Assembly: GCA_036346205.1 (NCBI GenBank)
Contig: JARFJB010000821.1
Span: forward strand, 8,475,722 to 8,539,721
Source: Vesta saturnalis
Taxonomy: Eukaryota > Arthropoda > Insecta > Coleoptera > Lampyridae
DNA: 64,000 nucleotides
Direction of reading: 5' to 3'
The notes under the pieces were generated by a model. It had not been told where the DNA came from and did no database searches. It was given only the letters and a program-made list of their open reading frames with translations. Below are positions 1 to 9,911 of the stretch, piece by piece. Position 1 is the first letter of the stretch. Every line of letters begins with the position of its first letter. The translations under genes and the position numbers were made by a program.

Positions 1-1589
1 CAGTTTGTAAATGGATAATATTCCATTATTAATATTATTCAGTTAAACATAGGATTCTTTTATTTAACTAAATCTAATCGTAGAAGTTATTCACCCTGAA
101 ACGTAATATTTAACAAATAATTCTAAACAATATGTAATTTTAATTAACAATATAAAATGCAGTATTAATTGATAATAGAAATAAACATCCACACAGAAAT
201 ATCAGCCCGAGTTATTTTATAGTTTGATTTATGGTAAGTTTTTTAAAAGTAATAAATGTGAATACTCTAACATAAACGTTAATTGATTATTCAATTATTT
301 TTGGGAATTTGATAAGTACGAACTTCCGAAAGGTATGTGACGCTATACGATGATTGTGCTTCGACAAATTCACATTACACGTTCCGAAAATTGGTCTTTT
401 ACATTTGCTATACAACAAAAAGGAATTATGGCAATATAATATTTTAATATATCGTACAATTTAAAAAGATATGTGGCACATCAAGAGTGAAACCTGTATG
501 GTATCAAATTAAAACTATTTTAATTAGGAACCCGATAACAATATAACAGCTAAAGATTCGAAAGGATTGCAATTACAGGTAGTACAGATTATTTTTTGGT
601 CTTCTCGGTATGGATTTTGTTAATAGCTTTTTAGTGTTCAAACAATAAACCCCAAGGGCAAGGTTACCCCTTTAGAATTTGTGCTAGAAGTTATTAGGGA
701 TCTGATGATTTGTTACTCTATGACAACTTATTTGAAAATGTCGTTCGAGTAGCTCATCATAATGCAAGAGATAGTCCTAGGAGTGGTTCTGGATCAGCCC
801 CAAAGAATAGGAAATATAATTAAGGTGTACGTAATGATGTAAGACTAGGTAACAGAGGTAGGTGTTCATTGGCTCATTTGTATAATCCAAGAAAACGAAG
901 TGACTGGCATTCCGTCCTTGTCACACTCAATATGCATGTAAGACATACCAATATGTAAAAGTAAAAAACAATTGTTTCTTGATATTTCATCATGATTCAC
1001 GATTATTGACGTTTCATATTTTTACTTTTTTTAACTCTCCATAGACCCAACTGAGCAGCATACATTTTAACCTTAACAGGACTTGCGAGTCTCACCTCTA
1101 ACCCTTTTGATGTGCATATTATGGATAACCAAAATAATTCAAGCTAATATGACAATAAAAACCCAATAAACGAAATATTTCATACACACATTTTAGGCCC
1201 AAAAAAAATCGTTTTCCAAAGTATTGTTTTTCATAATGTTTATCTCATCTAACTCCAAAGGCTGTTTAAGTTTCACATTTAAATTTAAAAACCTAATTGT
1301 ATGTGTAAGGTATATTTAATTTAGGCAGCTATCAACACTAAAAGTAGCCAAATCATAAGTTTACAGATATTTATACACAAAAAAATTATATCCCGTAATA
1401 ATTTTATAAATTGTAAAATATGAGTAACAGCTACCTTAAACATTAAATTTGAATGTTATGTTTTCAGAATAGTATTAGTGCAGTAAAATGTGAAAGTGAA
1501 GTTAATCTTCCATTTTCAGCATTTTACCAAAGTTTTTAACATCCCCAAATATTTCTGAATTTCTGGACAGCTCGTCTGCTTCTTAGTTT
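1..1589. other. AT-rich intergenic DNA, no gene seen
   Basis: No long open frame, RNA gene or clear repeat was recognised on either strand. A 40-codon stretch without an ATG (701-823, plus) reads as a plausible polar peptide containing NLFENVVRVAHHNAR. It could be a remnant of an old mobile-element gene, but there is no family match I can name and it may be chance. Confidence 0.5.
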
Positions 1590-2230
1590 TTTTAAATATA
1601 AGTTCTCATGCAAAATCTCATTAAAGAAACTTTTAGAACTCTTTAAGGGATATCCGTATCTCTAATCAAAACTATAACATTCTATTAAAATATTTCGTCA
1701 AATATATTCGGTATACCAATGGTAAAGAGGTCATTCAAAATATAACATTCCTCTTAATTTTGTTATTATAAGCTTTCATGCAAAATCTTATTTTGGAAAC
1801 TTTTAGAACTGTTCTGAGGATATCGGGAACTCTAAGTAGAACTAGTGTCTCTGCAAATATTTCGCCTACGAAAACAGTCGTCACTTGAAATACAAGAAAA
1901 TCCACTTAATATTTTTAATATCATCTTTCATATGAACTTTTAGAACCTTGAGGGGCTATCAGGAACTCCAATCATAACCACAAAATTTCAATATAACATT
2001 TTCCCAAACATTTTCCTTACCCACACCGTAAATAATCCAGTCGAAATTTAAAAATGCTTCTTAGTTTTTATTTAATATCAGTTATTATGTAAAATCTCAT
2101 TAAGGAAACTTTTAGAATTCTTGAAAGGCTAGTACTATCTCTAATCTGAACTAAAGAATTTTATTATAATATTTCATCAAGCAAATTCCGTATGCCAATG
2201 GTAAAGACACCACTCAAAGTTTTCTTAATA
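1590..2230 (+). repeat. Four diverged tandem units of about 140-170 bp
   Basis: The core CTTTTAGAAC(T) recurs at about 1630, 1800, 1937 and 2109. Each time it follows a variant of ATGCAAAATCTCATTA(A)GGAAA and precedes GATATC..AACTCTAAT.A.AACTA. Units 1 and 4 also share the downstream words ATATTTCRTCAA and CCAATGGTAAAGA. Spacing is uneven (170, 137, 172), so this is an old, partly deleted array. No coding potential is seen. Confidence 0.7.
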
Positions 2231-2280
2231 TTGTTACAGGCGATATAATCATTAGAGCATCCAGCCTGTAAAGGAAATTT

Positions 2281-2330
2281 TGCGCACAGCATAGCTCAGT
2301 GGTGTGGGCGGGGTTCTTACTGAATGCTAC
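2281..2330 (+). other. tRNA-like A-box remnant
   Basis: TAGCTCAGTGG at 2292-2302 is a canonical RNA polymerase III A box, and GGGGTTC follows 8 bases later. A B box should lie about 30-45 bases further on in a tRNA or tRNA-derived SINE, so this looks like an internally deleted tRNA or SINE head. It does not fold as a whole tRNA. Confidence 0.3.
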
Positions 2331-2732
2331 AAAAGGGCACCTGTTACAACTCCAAAAACGTCAAAATCGGGAGAAAATCTTTAAAGGCTCCACTCTTAAA
2401 TACATTTATATCGGGAAAATATCATGAACTAGATCTTAATAATGGTCTAACAGGAAACCATACTGTTCACTCAAAAATAAAATAATCTCCTCCCTGAAAA
2501 TTCTATTCCAAAAATATTTACGCAAAGTTCACCCAAACTTCAATAAAACCTTAAGCTTTATGTAAAATCCGCAAGATTGCGAAAGTAAAACTAAAACTCA
2601 CTACAGATTTCGATAAACTTAGCGCTAAAATTATTGACTCAAATACCCAAAAATAACTGATCGAAATGGCAATTGATTATTCAATTTAAAACGAAAAATA
2701 CGTCACAACAAAACAAAATTAAATTCGCTTAC
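2331..2732. other. AT-rich DNA downstream of the putative first exon
   Basis: No gene or repeat is seen. If the minus-strand exon at 2733-2777 is real, this stretch and possibly everything back to base 1 is its first intron. Confidence 0.35.
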
Positions 2733-2777
2733 CTGTTTAGCAAAATCAGGCCAATCAATGATGTCTACAATCGGCAT
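2733..2777 (-). CDS. Putative first coding exon of a host gene (15 codons)
   Basis: On the minus strand an ATG in the context TCAAC-ATG, close to the insect translation-start consensus, opens 15 sense codons reading MPIVDIIDWPDFAKQ. They end exactly at a textbook splice donor, CAG|GTAAGC. The combination of start context, composition unlike the surrounding AT-rich DNA and a perfect donor suggests a short 5' exon. I do not recognise the protein. The next exon would lie at lower coordinates, and no convincing acceptor plus open frame was found before base 1, so the rest of the gene is probably outside the window. A chance match remains possible because the exon is so short. Confidence 0.45.
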
Positions 2778-3539
2778 GTTGATTCCTATAAAACCACTTC
2801 AAAAAAAGTGCGACTATTCGCAAAACTATCATGTACAAAACGAAACAGCTGACTGGTCAACGGCCTATTTACTTTACAGTTACGTTACGATATGTCTATT
2901 AAAACTATCTTCAACTTCAATTATAACCGCTTGAAATTCAATCAATCAATTCGCTATAAAATATGCGCAAATTCAAGAAAATAATATACTGCATTAAGTC
3001 ATCAACCTTTAAAAGTTACGTTATAATTCAATAATCAATGATATCTATCGAACGTAATTAGTAATTACTTTACTTCAAATAAATACAAAAATAATGACGT
3101 TAATTCAATGACTCAATCTCATAAAAAAACAAACACATAAAATGCACGTCAATGACGTGCTGTATAATAAATGGGTTCACATTTAAAATAAAAACACAAG
3201 TACATTAACCTAATGATATGTATTATGAATAATAAAAAAACCCATCGAAATGTCAACATAGTTATTACCTTAATCAAATCATTCCTGTTAAATCATTTAA
3301 TTTAATTTAATGCTAAAATTAAGAACATTTAATTAAAAGAATATTATTAAAACTACTGAAAAATATCGTGCATGTAAACAGTTTTTATTTTTTAAGTCAA
3401 AAACGAAACGTTAGATAAAAAAGAGTCAAGTGAACTTTTGTTTTCTGAATTACATGGGCATTTCAAAAATTATTTTTATTTTGGGAAAAAGCATTGGCGT
3501 ACTATTTTTTCTTTAAAAGTGTGTTGTGGTGTATCCGTA
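2778..3539. other. AT-rich intergenic DNA, possible upstream region of the exon at 2777
   Basis: No open frame or repeat can be supported. It would hold the promoter and 5' UTR of the minus-strand exon if that exon is real. No strong TATA box or initiator could be singled out in this A/T-rich background. Confidence 0.35.
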
Positions 3540-3710
3540 CGCAGGCGATTGATGAAATTAAAAATAACATTGTTACATAAAAAATAGAGCCTACATTAAC
3601 TCTCAAAACGTGCAAAATTTCATTTAAATATTTCAAACGGTTTTGAAATTGCATTTTTTTACTGTAACACCCTATATCTTCTAAACGAAGCATTATTGAA
3701 ATATGGTTGA
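3540..3710. repeat. Decayed arm of a mariner-type MITE
   Basis: ACACCCTATATCTTCTAAACGAAGCAT (near 3667-3693; shown here only as a description of the match) corresponds to the arm of the foldback element at 14.1-14.8 kb, which has the same order of words: ACACCCTGTATCT, then AACGAAGCAT. The preceding words CAAAATTTCAT and TTTTGAAATTG also have counterparts there. Only one arm is recognisable. Confidence 0.4.
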
Positions 3711-4149
3711 TATTGATAAAAATACTAAAAAATTATACATTATTCTTCAACAGTACAATCACTCTCTGAATTATTGTGCAACATTTACGAAACACACAGT
3801 ATATCTGCGATAACGTTTTAATGGAATATTGACTTTCTGATTATATTTCCGAATAGTCCTTTACAAGTGATAAAACAATTGAAGGGTTTTTTTTTCAAAA
3901 ACAGCCAAGGTCAAAATTTCGAAGTTTTCAGGAAATAAAAAAAAATCCTATCCAACCGATATAGCTAATTTTATGTTTTTTTTAATACCTCGCAAGTAAA
4001 TAAATATACATGTATTTTACAGATTAGAAGATATATTTGAATGTTATGTGAGCACCAGATTTTTTGTAAATTTAGAAAAAAATCCAAAAAAATTAAAATA
4101 AAGTATACTAAAACAGCAAACATTTTAATGAAACTGAAAAATAAAATTA
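3711..4149. other. AT-rich DNA, no gene seen
   Basis: Short open frames on both strands are low-complexity translations of A/T-rich sequence. The right part may include badly decayed 3' sequence of the pseudogene at 4150-5150. Confidence 0.4.
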
Positions 4150-5150
4150 TTTCATTCAATATTAATAACACCCGTCACTGTTATCATCCTTTATTAAAGC
4201 ATCCCAATCCTCCTTTTTTTCAACCAGAGCGAAATCTTGATCATTCGGGAGACAAGAATGATCTCGTATATGGAGTGCATGGGTTACACATATACTGAAA
4301 ATATACCATAATATGGTTTTTGTTTTGCCCAGAACACCCGTCGCTAAAAATTGACTAAATGACTATGTATTAAATCTGTGTTATACAAGAAGTGTAAAAG
4401 CATGGATGTAACATCGTTAGCGCCTTTTCTTGCCACATCCTCTGTATATACATACATAGTTGAATCATCTGTTAGGTCATGGAGTCCGAACACGTAACAC
4501 CATAGTTGACTCTTGTAAAAGTCGTCACTAATTCTAATGTGTGGTAACGGTACATTCTGTTGAAAATCAAAAGAAATCACCATGCATCTATTGGCCTTTG
4601 CCTCCAATTTGTAATGTTTTTGCGTGAACTTCTCGACTTTTCGTAAATAACTTTTTCATTAATAAATCGTTGTTTTTCGTCAACATCAAAAGCAGAGTTT
4701 ATTTTTAACTTTAACTCATCGCATTTAGCGCAAGTATCGGTTCTGGGAATACCGAAAGAAACATTGAACTCATTTTTGAAAACTTGGTAGTAAATAAGAT
4801 ACGAGACGTTAACTCTAACTTCCTGAAGAAATAATTTATGCATTTTTCTTACACTGAGTCGGTCAGGCAAGTATATTTTTTCTGGATTATCTTGCCGTGA
4901 ATAGTGTGACTGTCTTCCTCTAAAAGACTTGATATGCAGCCTTATTAAATTTAACATTTCATTGGGTCTTTTAGATGGTCTATTAGCATGTTTTCCACGT
5001 GCATCACAAGGGGGTAAACCGAAATCCTTAATAGAGTCTTGGATTCTTCTAAGCCGACCTCTATAAATTTCATGCAGGCACACAAATGAAGTGCGACATA
5101 ACGCTTATTGTATTCCAGCTATTCTAACTTTGTTCCAAAAAGACAGAATG
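4150..5150 (-). pseudogene. Broken transposase-like gene with FSDGC-GQNKN and CxKC motifs
   Basis: Minus-strand pieces read in one order across at least two frameshifts. The first (5083 to about 4590) carries a basic segment RRIQDSIKDFGLPP, then SFGIPRTDTCAKCDEL with a CxxC pair. The second (about 4607-4344) carries VISFDFQQNVPLPHIRISDDF and WCYVFGLHD. The third (about 4345-4250) carries FSDGCSGQNKNHIM, and the last (about 4235-4200) LPNDQDFALVEKK. This motif order matches a multicopy family of insect proteins that I recognise by pattern but cannot name. The D residues in SFDFQQN and FSDGC suggest an RNase-H-like catalytic core of the transposase type. Frameshifts near 4595 and 4345 and a missing C-terminal part show that it is dead. 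The N-terminus probably began upstream of 5083, where frame is lost. Family assignment is inference; the motifs are seen directly. Confidence 0.6.
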
Positions 5151-5284
5151 ATCAAATGGAGGTCCATCGTCGTAATCTTCATCATTACGAGCCCGTCTTG
5201 GCCTTCTTTACTTTACATTTTAAATGCGATCAGACCCGCTAGATAATTATCTTGTTAATTTTTTGAAGAGAGTGAATTGAAGTT

Positions 5285-5540
5285 GTCTAGAAAGATTTGG
5301 CGTTCTCTAAAACCAATCTTCTGAAAACACATATAACGTTTGAATCTGAAATAAAAACACAGCTCCAAAATATGGAAATTACATTTTGTAAGAGCAAAAT
5401 ATGAAAAATAGCAGATATTTTAAAAAGCTCTTTTGCAAGACCAGGTTTAAAGAAAGATTCGAACCCACACATCGCTTGTTCGCAAACTGGATATTCTAAT
5501 CCACTGACCTTTCGAGGCTTCACAGCGCAAGCATATTGAT
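5285..5540 (-). mobile_element. tRNA-derived SINE-like element
   Basis: On the minus strand a perfect polymerase III B box GGGTTCGAATC (5466-5456) lies 45 bases after an A-box-like AGGTCAGTGG (5511-5501). That is the spacing found in tRNAs and tRNA-derived SINEs. The interval does not fold as a full tRNA. The sequence continues past the B box for about 170 bases without tRNA character, as a SINE body would. Ends and target duplications were not resolved. Confidence 0.5.
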
Positions 5541-6179
5541 TCAGAACACCCATCAGCACAATGTTAAATGAGCAAAATTTTGAATATTGAGACTTACCCA
5601 CAGTCCGCTCCTGTAGACCTAGCAGGTACATGATTACCCACATGATTTGTATGGGCCGCTCCAACTACTTTCAACTTCTTTATAACCGCATATTTTCTTA
5701 TTTTCCTTTTTCTTTTTGCAGGCCATTCAACTGTAGAATTAGTATTTCGCTGAATATTTTACGTTTTGACATTTTTAAATTTATATTATTTTTTTTAAGT
5801 CCCCTAAACGAATACACGTTCGCAGACAACAACATGTGATCAGGCTAATGCTTATTTTTGATAAAACTCGCTGTATGCTGTGCTGTGTGCAAAGTAGCCG
5901 GTATTTCAAATCGCATTACTTAGCTGACTATGACATTTCTTGCCACGATAGTTTGCGAGGATATACCAACGTGGTTTTTACATAGAGTGGAATGAACAGC
6001 GTATTGACAAAAAAAGACATTGGTTGTTTTAAAAAAAAAATCCTTCAATTTATAATAACAATTTGCAAAGCAGCGAATTTTGAAGCTCTTACTCAGCTTT
6101 TGGCGTTGTTTTTTCAGTTGATTCTGAGCGAACCTAATTGAATTATTTATAAAGAACTTTAGAAACCTAGAAAAAATAA
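5541..6179. other. Intergenic DNA, no gene seen
   Basis: No supported gene, RNA or repeat. The sequence changes abruptly to purine-rich LINE DNA at about 6180. Confidence 0.4.
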
Positions 6180-6197
6180 GCAGACAATGAGGAGGTA

Positions 6198-6530
6198 ATG
6201 GAAAAGGTAGAACAACCCGTAGTAAAAGGGTGTAGAAGAAAGGAACCACATAAAGAATTACAAGGGAAGATGCAAGAGAAACTAAATGTAAGAGTAGAAT
6301 TTAGAAACGTGATGGCGATAAGCAGGGAGAAGGAAAATGAGGTGGAGGTAGCGGAAATTGAGAGTTGGGAAGAGAAGCAGAAGATTATGACAGAGAAGAG
6401 AAAACTGAGGGATACAAAAATTTACATAGACCACGACTTAATAAAGGAAGAAAGGAGAGTACTAAAAGAAAGAAGTAGCAAAGCGGCGGAAGTAACAGCG
6501 GAGGGGAAGAAAAGTATGGGTAGCATATAG
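6198..6530 (+). pseudogene. LINE ORF1 C-terminal part
   Basis: An open frame of 110 codons, very rich in K, E and R, contains VEVAEIESWEEKQKIM and KIYIDHDLIKEERRVLKER. This is the typical charged C-terminal region of ORF1 in this LINE family, immediately upstream of ORF2. The N-terminal two thirds of ORF1 are absent, consistent with 5' truncation of the insertion. The start codon chosen by frame length is not meaningful. Confidence 0.6.
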
Positions 6531-6764
6531 AAAACTGGAGATAGATACGTATGTAATGAGAAAACCAGGGAGTTAAGCAGTGAAAAGGGAAAGAAATGAC
6601 AAACAAAGGCCAAAAAACTAAAAGAAGGGTGGGATAAAGGAGTATGGAGGGCGACGAAACGGCAAAGTAACGAAAAACTAGTAAAGGAAATGGAAAAGAA
6701 CAACAAAGGGAACAAAGGGAGAGTACGGAAGTAATGCAGGAGTAGACGAACGAACTAAAGATAC

Positions 6765-7240
6765 TGTTCTGGAATGTGGCGGGATTAAAGAATAAAGATA
6801 AATATTTCTGGGAGTACGTTAGGGAGCAGGACGTGGTGGGAATGCAAGACACATTGCTGGTAGAAAAAGAACGAGAATAACAGAAAAGGAAGGGCAAAAG
6901 GGGTATAATAGTGGGAATAAAAATAAAATGGTTGGAAAAAGAAGAGGAAGAGAAAGTACAACAAGGAAGAGGTATTGTAGAAAGGAACCTACAGTTGGGA
7001 AAAGTGAAAATAAAAATAGTGACGGTATAAAGTAGAAAGGTGAAAAAGACAAGGGAAAAATTAGAGATGATAGAAGAGAAGGGGGAAGGTATGATAATAA
7101 TAGGACGGGATTTTAACGTGAGAATAGGGGAAGAGGGGGGAATACAAGAAAAGAGAGTGACGGGAAAAAGACAGATATGATAAAGTGTTAAATATGGAAG
7201 GAAAAGAACTGTTAGAAGTGTGCAACGAAAGGGGGTGTTT
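6765..7240 (+). pseudogene. LINE ORF2 AP-endonuclease domain, N-terminal part
   Basis: Frames spelling ILFWNVAGLKNKDKYFWEYV, then DVVGMQDT, open an AP-like endonuclease: the N residue of WNVAG and the acidic residue of the E/D-T motif are the usual first two catalytic positions. Further on MIIIGRDFNVRIGEEGG is the GDFN motif with G-to-R change at the third position, followed by LLEVCNERG. Several stops lie between these motifs. The domain is cut at 7241 by the inserted ORF1-only element. Its last part (SIIDYVI, VESEYQRLEL) resumes at 8684. Confidence 0.7.
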
Positions 7241-7241
7241 G

Positions 7242-8683
7242 AGCATTCAAACGTAAGCCTCTACCTAGCTCTCCGAGCACATCGATAATTTAGCTTACGC
7301 TAAATTAATTTTCTCAAAAAGATGACAATCTGCCCGCGTCGTTATGGATCCGCCATGCCTAGCCGCCTACCATCTCCACAGCGACAGAAGAGGGGAAGAG
7401 CAAAGAAAACTCCGCCGACAGACGTCGCCCCGTTAGTGGTGGTCCCACTAACGGCTCCGATGACGTCCGCCGCCGCACAATCCGCACCGATCCGAGAAGA
7501 AGACCAGAGCCACGGATCCACCGACGACGACTTCAGGGCACAGAAGAAGCCGAAGAAGACGCCGAAGGTTCGCCAGCCTACGCTGCCGTCTACCGATAAC
7601 GGGTTCGAGGCCCTCGAACCCTACACGGATAGCCCTGCAGCGATGGAGCAGGCAGAAAGAGAAGACTCCAGGGAAAAGGTGCCTCCGGTAATCCTTCGTC
7701 AGAAGGAGAACTGGATCGCGTTCTCCCGTGAAATGTACTGACAGCGGATCGCCATCACGAGGATCAAGGCCTTCAGCGAGGGAATCCGGATTCAGCCTGC
7801 CTCTCACTCCAGGACCGAGACAGACTGATTAGGTATATGAATAGGTGTGGTAGTCCGTATCACTCCTACCAGGCAAAGAGCGAGCGATTTGTTAAGGTGG
7901 TGATGCGCGGTGTGCCCATAGAGCTATCCGAGTTCGACGTTAGCTCAGAGGTAAAACACAAGGCATTAATGCTCTCTCTGTTTTTAGGATGACGCCCGAT
8001 CCCCCTCGTGATGGAGGAGTTGCCGTCCGTGGACGACAGGAAGAAGATCCGGGAGGTGCAGCACGTCGCCCGCCTCCGTGTCTCCGTCGAGGATTTGCGG
8101 CGAAAATCCGGCATCGGGCAGTGACACCGGTGTCAAGGTTTCCGTCACCCACAGCGTTGCTGCAGGGAGGCAAGTGCGCCGGTGATTACCACAGCAGTGA
8201 ATGCACAAAACCCCGTACAGACTGGGCAAAGTGTGTTAACTGCGGTGGGGACCACCCCGCCAGCTACAGGGGATGCCCGATAAGTACACAGTATCGACAA
8301 TTTAATCTATTCTGTTCTGTTAAAGCCAACAATGTTTCACACAACTAACACATGTTTCTATTTATTTCAGATAAGCAAGGCATCAGCAACCAGCCACACC
8401 CGAGCGACAACAGGACAGTCCACACAACATACTCCAACATCACCTTTCTTTTTCTTTTCTTCCGAACGACCAACAATGCAAAGCACAACACTGTCAATAG
8501 GCAATCCACACGATACGCAACCCAACAACTTCGCAATCCACGCGCTGAAGAGGAAGAAGATTCCTGAGCAGCTCACCACCAATACAACACAATACACATT
8601 TATTATTATATTTAGTTTTAAGTGTGATATGTATATAAAAATGAATTGTTAATTTCTAAAATTTTTAATAAACATGTTAAAAA
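7242..8683 (+). mobile_element. Jockey-clade element with ORF1 only, inserted in the LINE endonuclease
   Basis: A GC-richer block starts at about 7242 with GAGCATTCAAACGTAAGCC and ends with AATAAA (about 8667) plus an A-run (8676-8683). Flanking host LINE sequence is interrupted between CNERG and KVMNGN, with GGTG at both borders (a possible 4-bp target duplication). It carries a gag-like ORF1 and a 3' UTR but no endonuclease or reverse transcriptase. It is either an internally deleted retrocopy or a non-autonomous ORF1-only family. The 5' end looks like that of a full-length Jockey transcript start (CATTC), which would argue against simple 5' truncation. Confidence 0.65.
7322..8290 (+). pseudogene. 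Jockey-type ORF1 (gag-like) with PRE_C2HC region and zinc knuckles
   Basis: The first 139 codons (7322-7741) are basic and proline-rich, ending in VPPVILRQKENWIAFS, like the entry to the PRE_C2HC domain of Jockey ORF1 proteins. Later frames give FVKVVMRGVPIELS, IPLVMEELPSVDDRKKI and LRVSVEDLRRKSG, the body of that domain. CHRCQGFRHPQRCC (about 8125-8166) is a perfect CX2CX4HX4C knuckle. KCAGDYHSSEC and KCVNCGGDHPASYRGC are the next two, in another frame. Such proteins bind their own RNA in the ribonucleoprotein. Frame changes near 7741, 7985 and 8165 make it a pseudogene. Confidence 0.75.
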
Positions 8684-9082
8684 AAAGGTGGAAAGTAATG
8701 AATGGGAATATAGCAGAAAGACAGGGGAGTACGCATATATCAATAATAGATTATGTAATTACGGATGCAGAGGCTGAGGAAAAGGCGAAGACATATAGGG
8801 TTGGGGAGAAGGTCGAATCAGAATACCAGCGTTTGGAATTGATAAAAGAAGGGAGAAAAAGAGAGTAGATGGTAAAAGATGAGGAATTCATAACCAAGAA
8901 AGTATGGACTGAAGAGAGTTAATGAGGTACAAAGAGAAAATGGGAAACACGATATGAGAAGGTAAAGGAGTGCCAGAAACAATTTTGCCAAGGTTGAAAA
9001 ATTAAAACATGAACCTAATGGGAGAGATATTTCAGGAACGTACTCGAGGGGGAGCAAATACAGAAAGGAGAAGGAAGACAAA
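8684..9082 (+). pseudogene. R1-like LINE ORF2, end of endonuclease and linker
   Basis: Reading resumes with KVMNGN, GSTHISIIDYVITDAEAEEK and VGEKVESEYQRLEL. These correspond to the SxIDYV and SDH-type end of an AP endonuclease (catalytic H is replaced by Y in SEY). A charged linker with stops follows. The segment stops at about 9082 where an antisense LINE fragment is inserted. Confidence 0.65.
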
Positions 9083-9911
9083 AACTTAACTTACTTAATT
9101 TAACTTCACTTTCACCCCATTACCTTGCGGGGTAGGCGAAACAATTCCTACCACCTATTTATTTTTCATTCACAATATTTCTCTATGCTTTCCTATCTCC
9201 GCATCCCTCCCTAGGTTCCGCAAGATTCAACATTGTCTTTAACATGCCCTTTTATTTCTAAAACTCTTCCTTTCTTTCCTTTACCATACATTCTACTACA
9301 TTCAGCCAAGTTTTACGCGGCCTACCAGGTCCGGCCTTACCTCTAACCTTGCCCATACATATCTGCTTCATTAATCTTGCGTTGTTCATTCTCTCAATGT
9401 CACCAAACCAACGTAATGTACTACTTTTATACTTGTCCATCATCGTTTTTCCCTCGTCACACTCCGTCATTATGCACTCATTCTTTATCTTTTCCCTTCT
9501 CGTTTTACCCCTTGCGCTTCTTATTAATCTCACACCCGTGGCATTTATTTTTCTTTCGTGCTTTTTTTGACATACCCATGTCTCACTTCCATACAGTACT
9601 GACGGAACAAACACGCCATTTTAGATTGCTTTTTTCGCAGCTAGGCTCATGCTTTCGTTTCTCAGTATCGTCTACATACTTCCAATCATTTTCTTTCGAG
9701 CATTAACCATTCGTCTAACCATCTGCAGTAAACATTCTACCCAGATATACCAGCTCGTCCACTTACTCCACAATTTTATCTTACAAAGTAAACATTCTAC
9801 TATCCTTTCCACTTTCCCGATTAAACACCACAATCTTAGTTTCGTCCATGTTTACATTTAGGTCCATGAACTCACAGACTGTATCAAACTTCCTCAGAGC
9901 AGTTTCATCTG
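9083..9911 (-). mobile_element. Antisense LINE fragment: end of reverse transcriptase
   Basis: Minus-strand coding from about 9905 to 9258 gives FDTVCEFMDLNVNMDETKIV, then VDELVYLGRMFT, VLYGSETWVCQKK, LRWFGDIERMNNARL and GKAGPGRPRKTW. These are the thumb and C-terminal landmarks of a common insect non-LTR retrotransposon. The catalytic YADD is not present, so the copy is 5'-truncated. The last 119 codons are open; upstream parts have stops. Its 3' end (about 9083-9110) is T/A-rich with TTAA-type repetition. It lies inside the R1-like LINE in opposite orientation, so it inserted later. Confidence 0.75.

Noticed and set aside
5287..5664. 125-codon minus-strand frame as a gene
   Set aside because: It runs through the SINE-like element, including its polymerase III boxes, and has no family resemblance.
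6385..7246. Ser/Phe/Leu-rich minus-strand frames
   Set aside because: Shadows of the A/G-rich plus-strand LINE, whose complement is T/C-rich and encodes S, F, L and P by chance. The same applies to 8818-9081 and 9781-11702.
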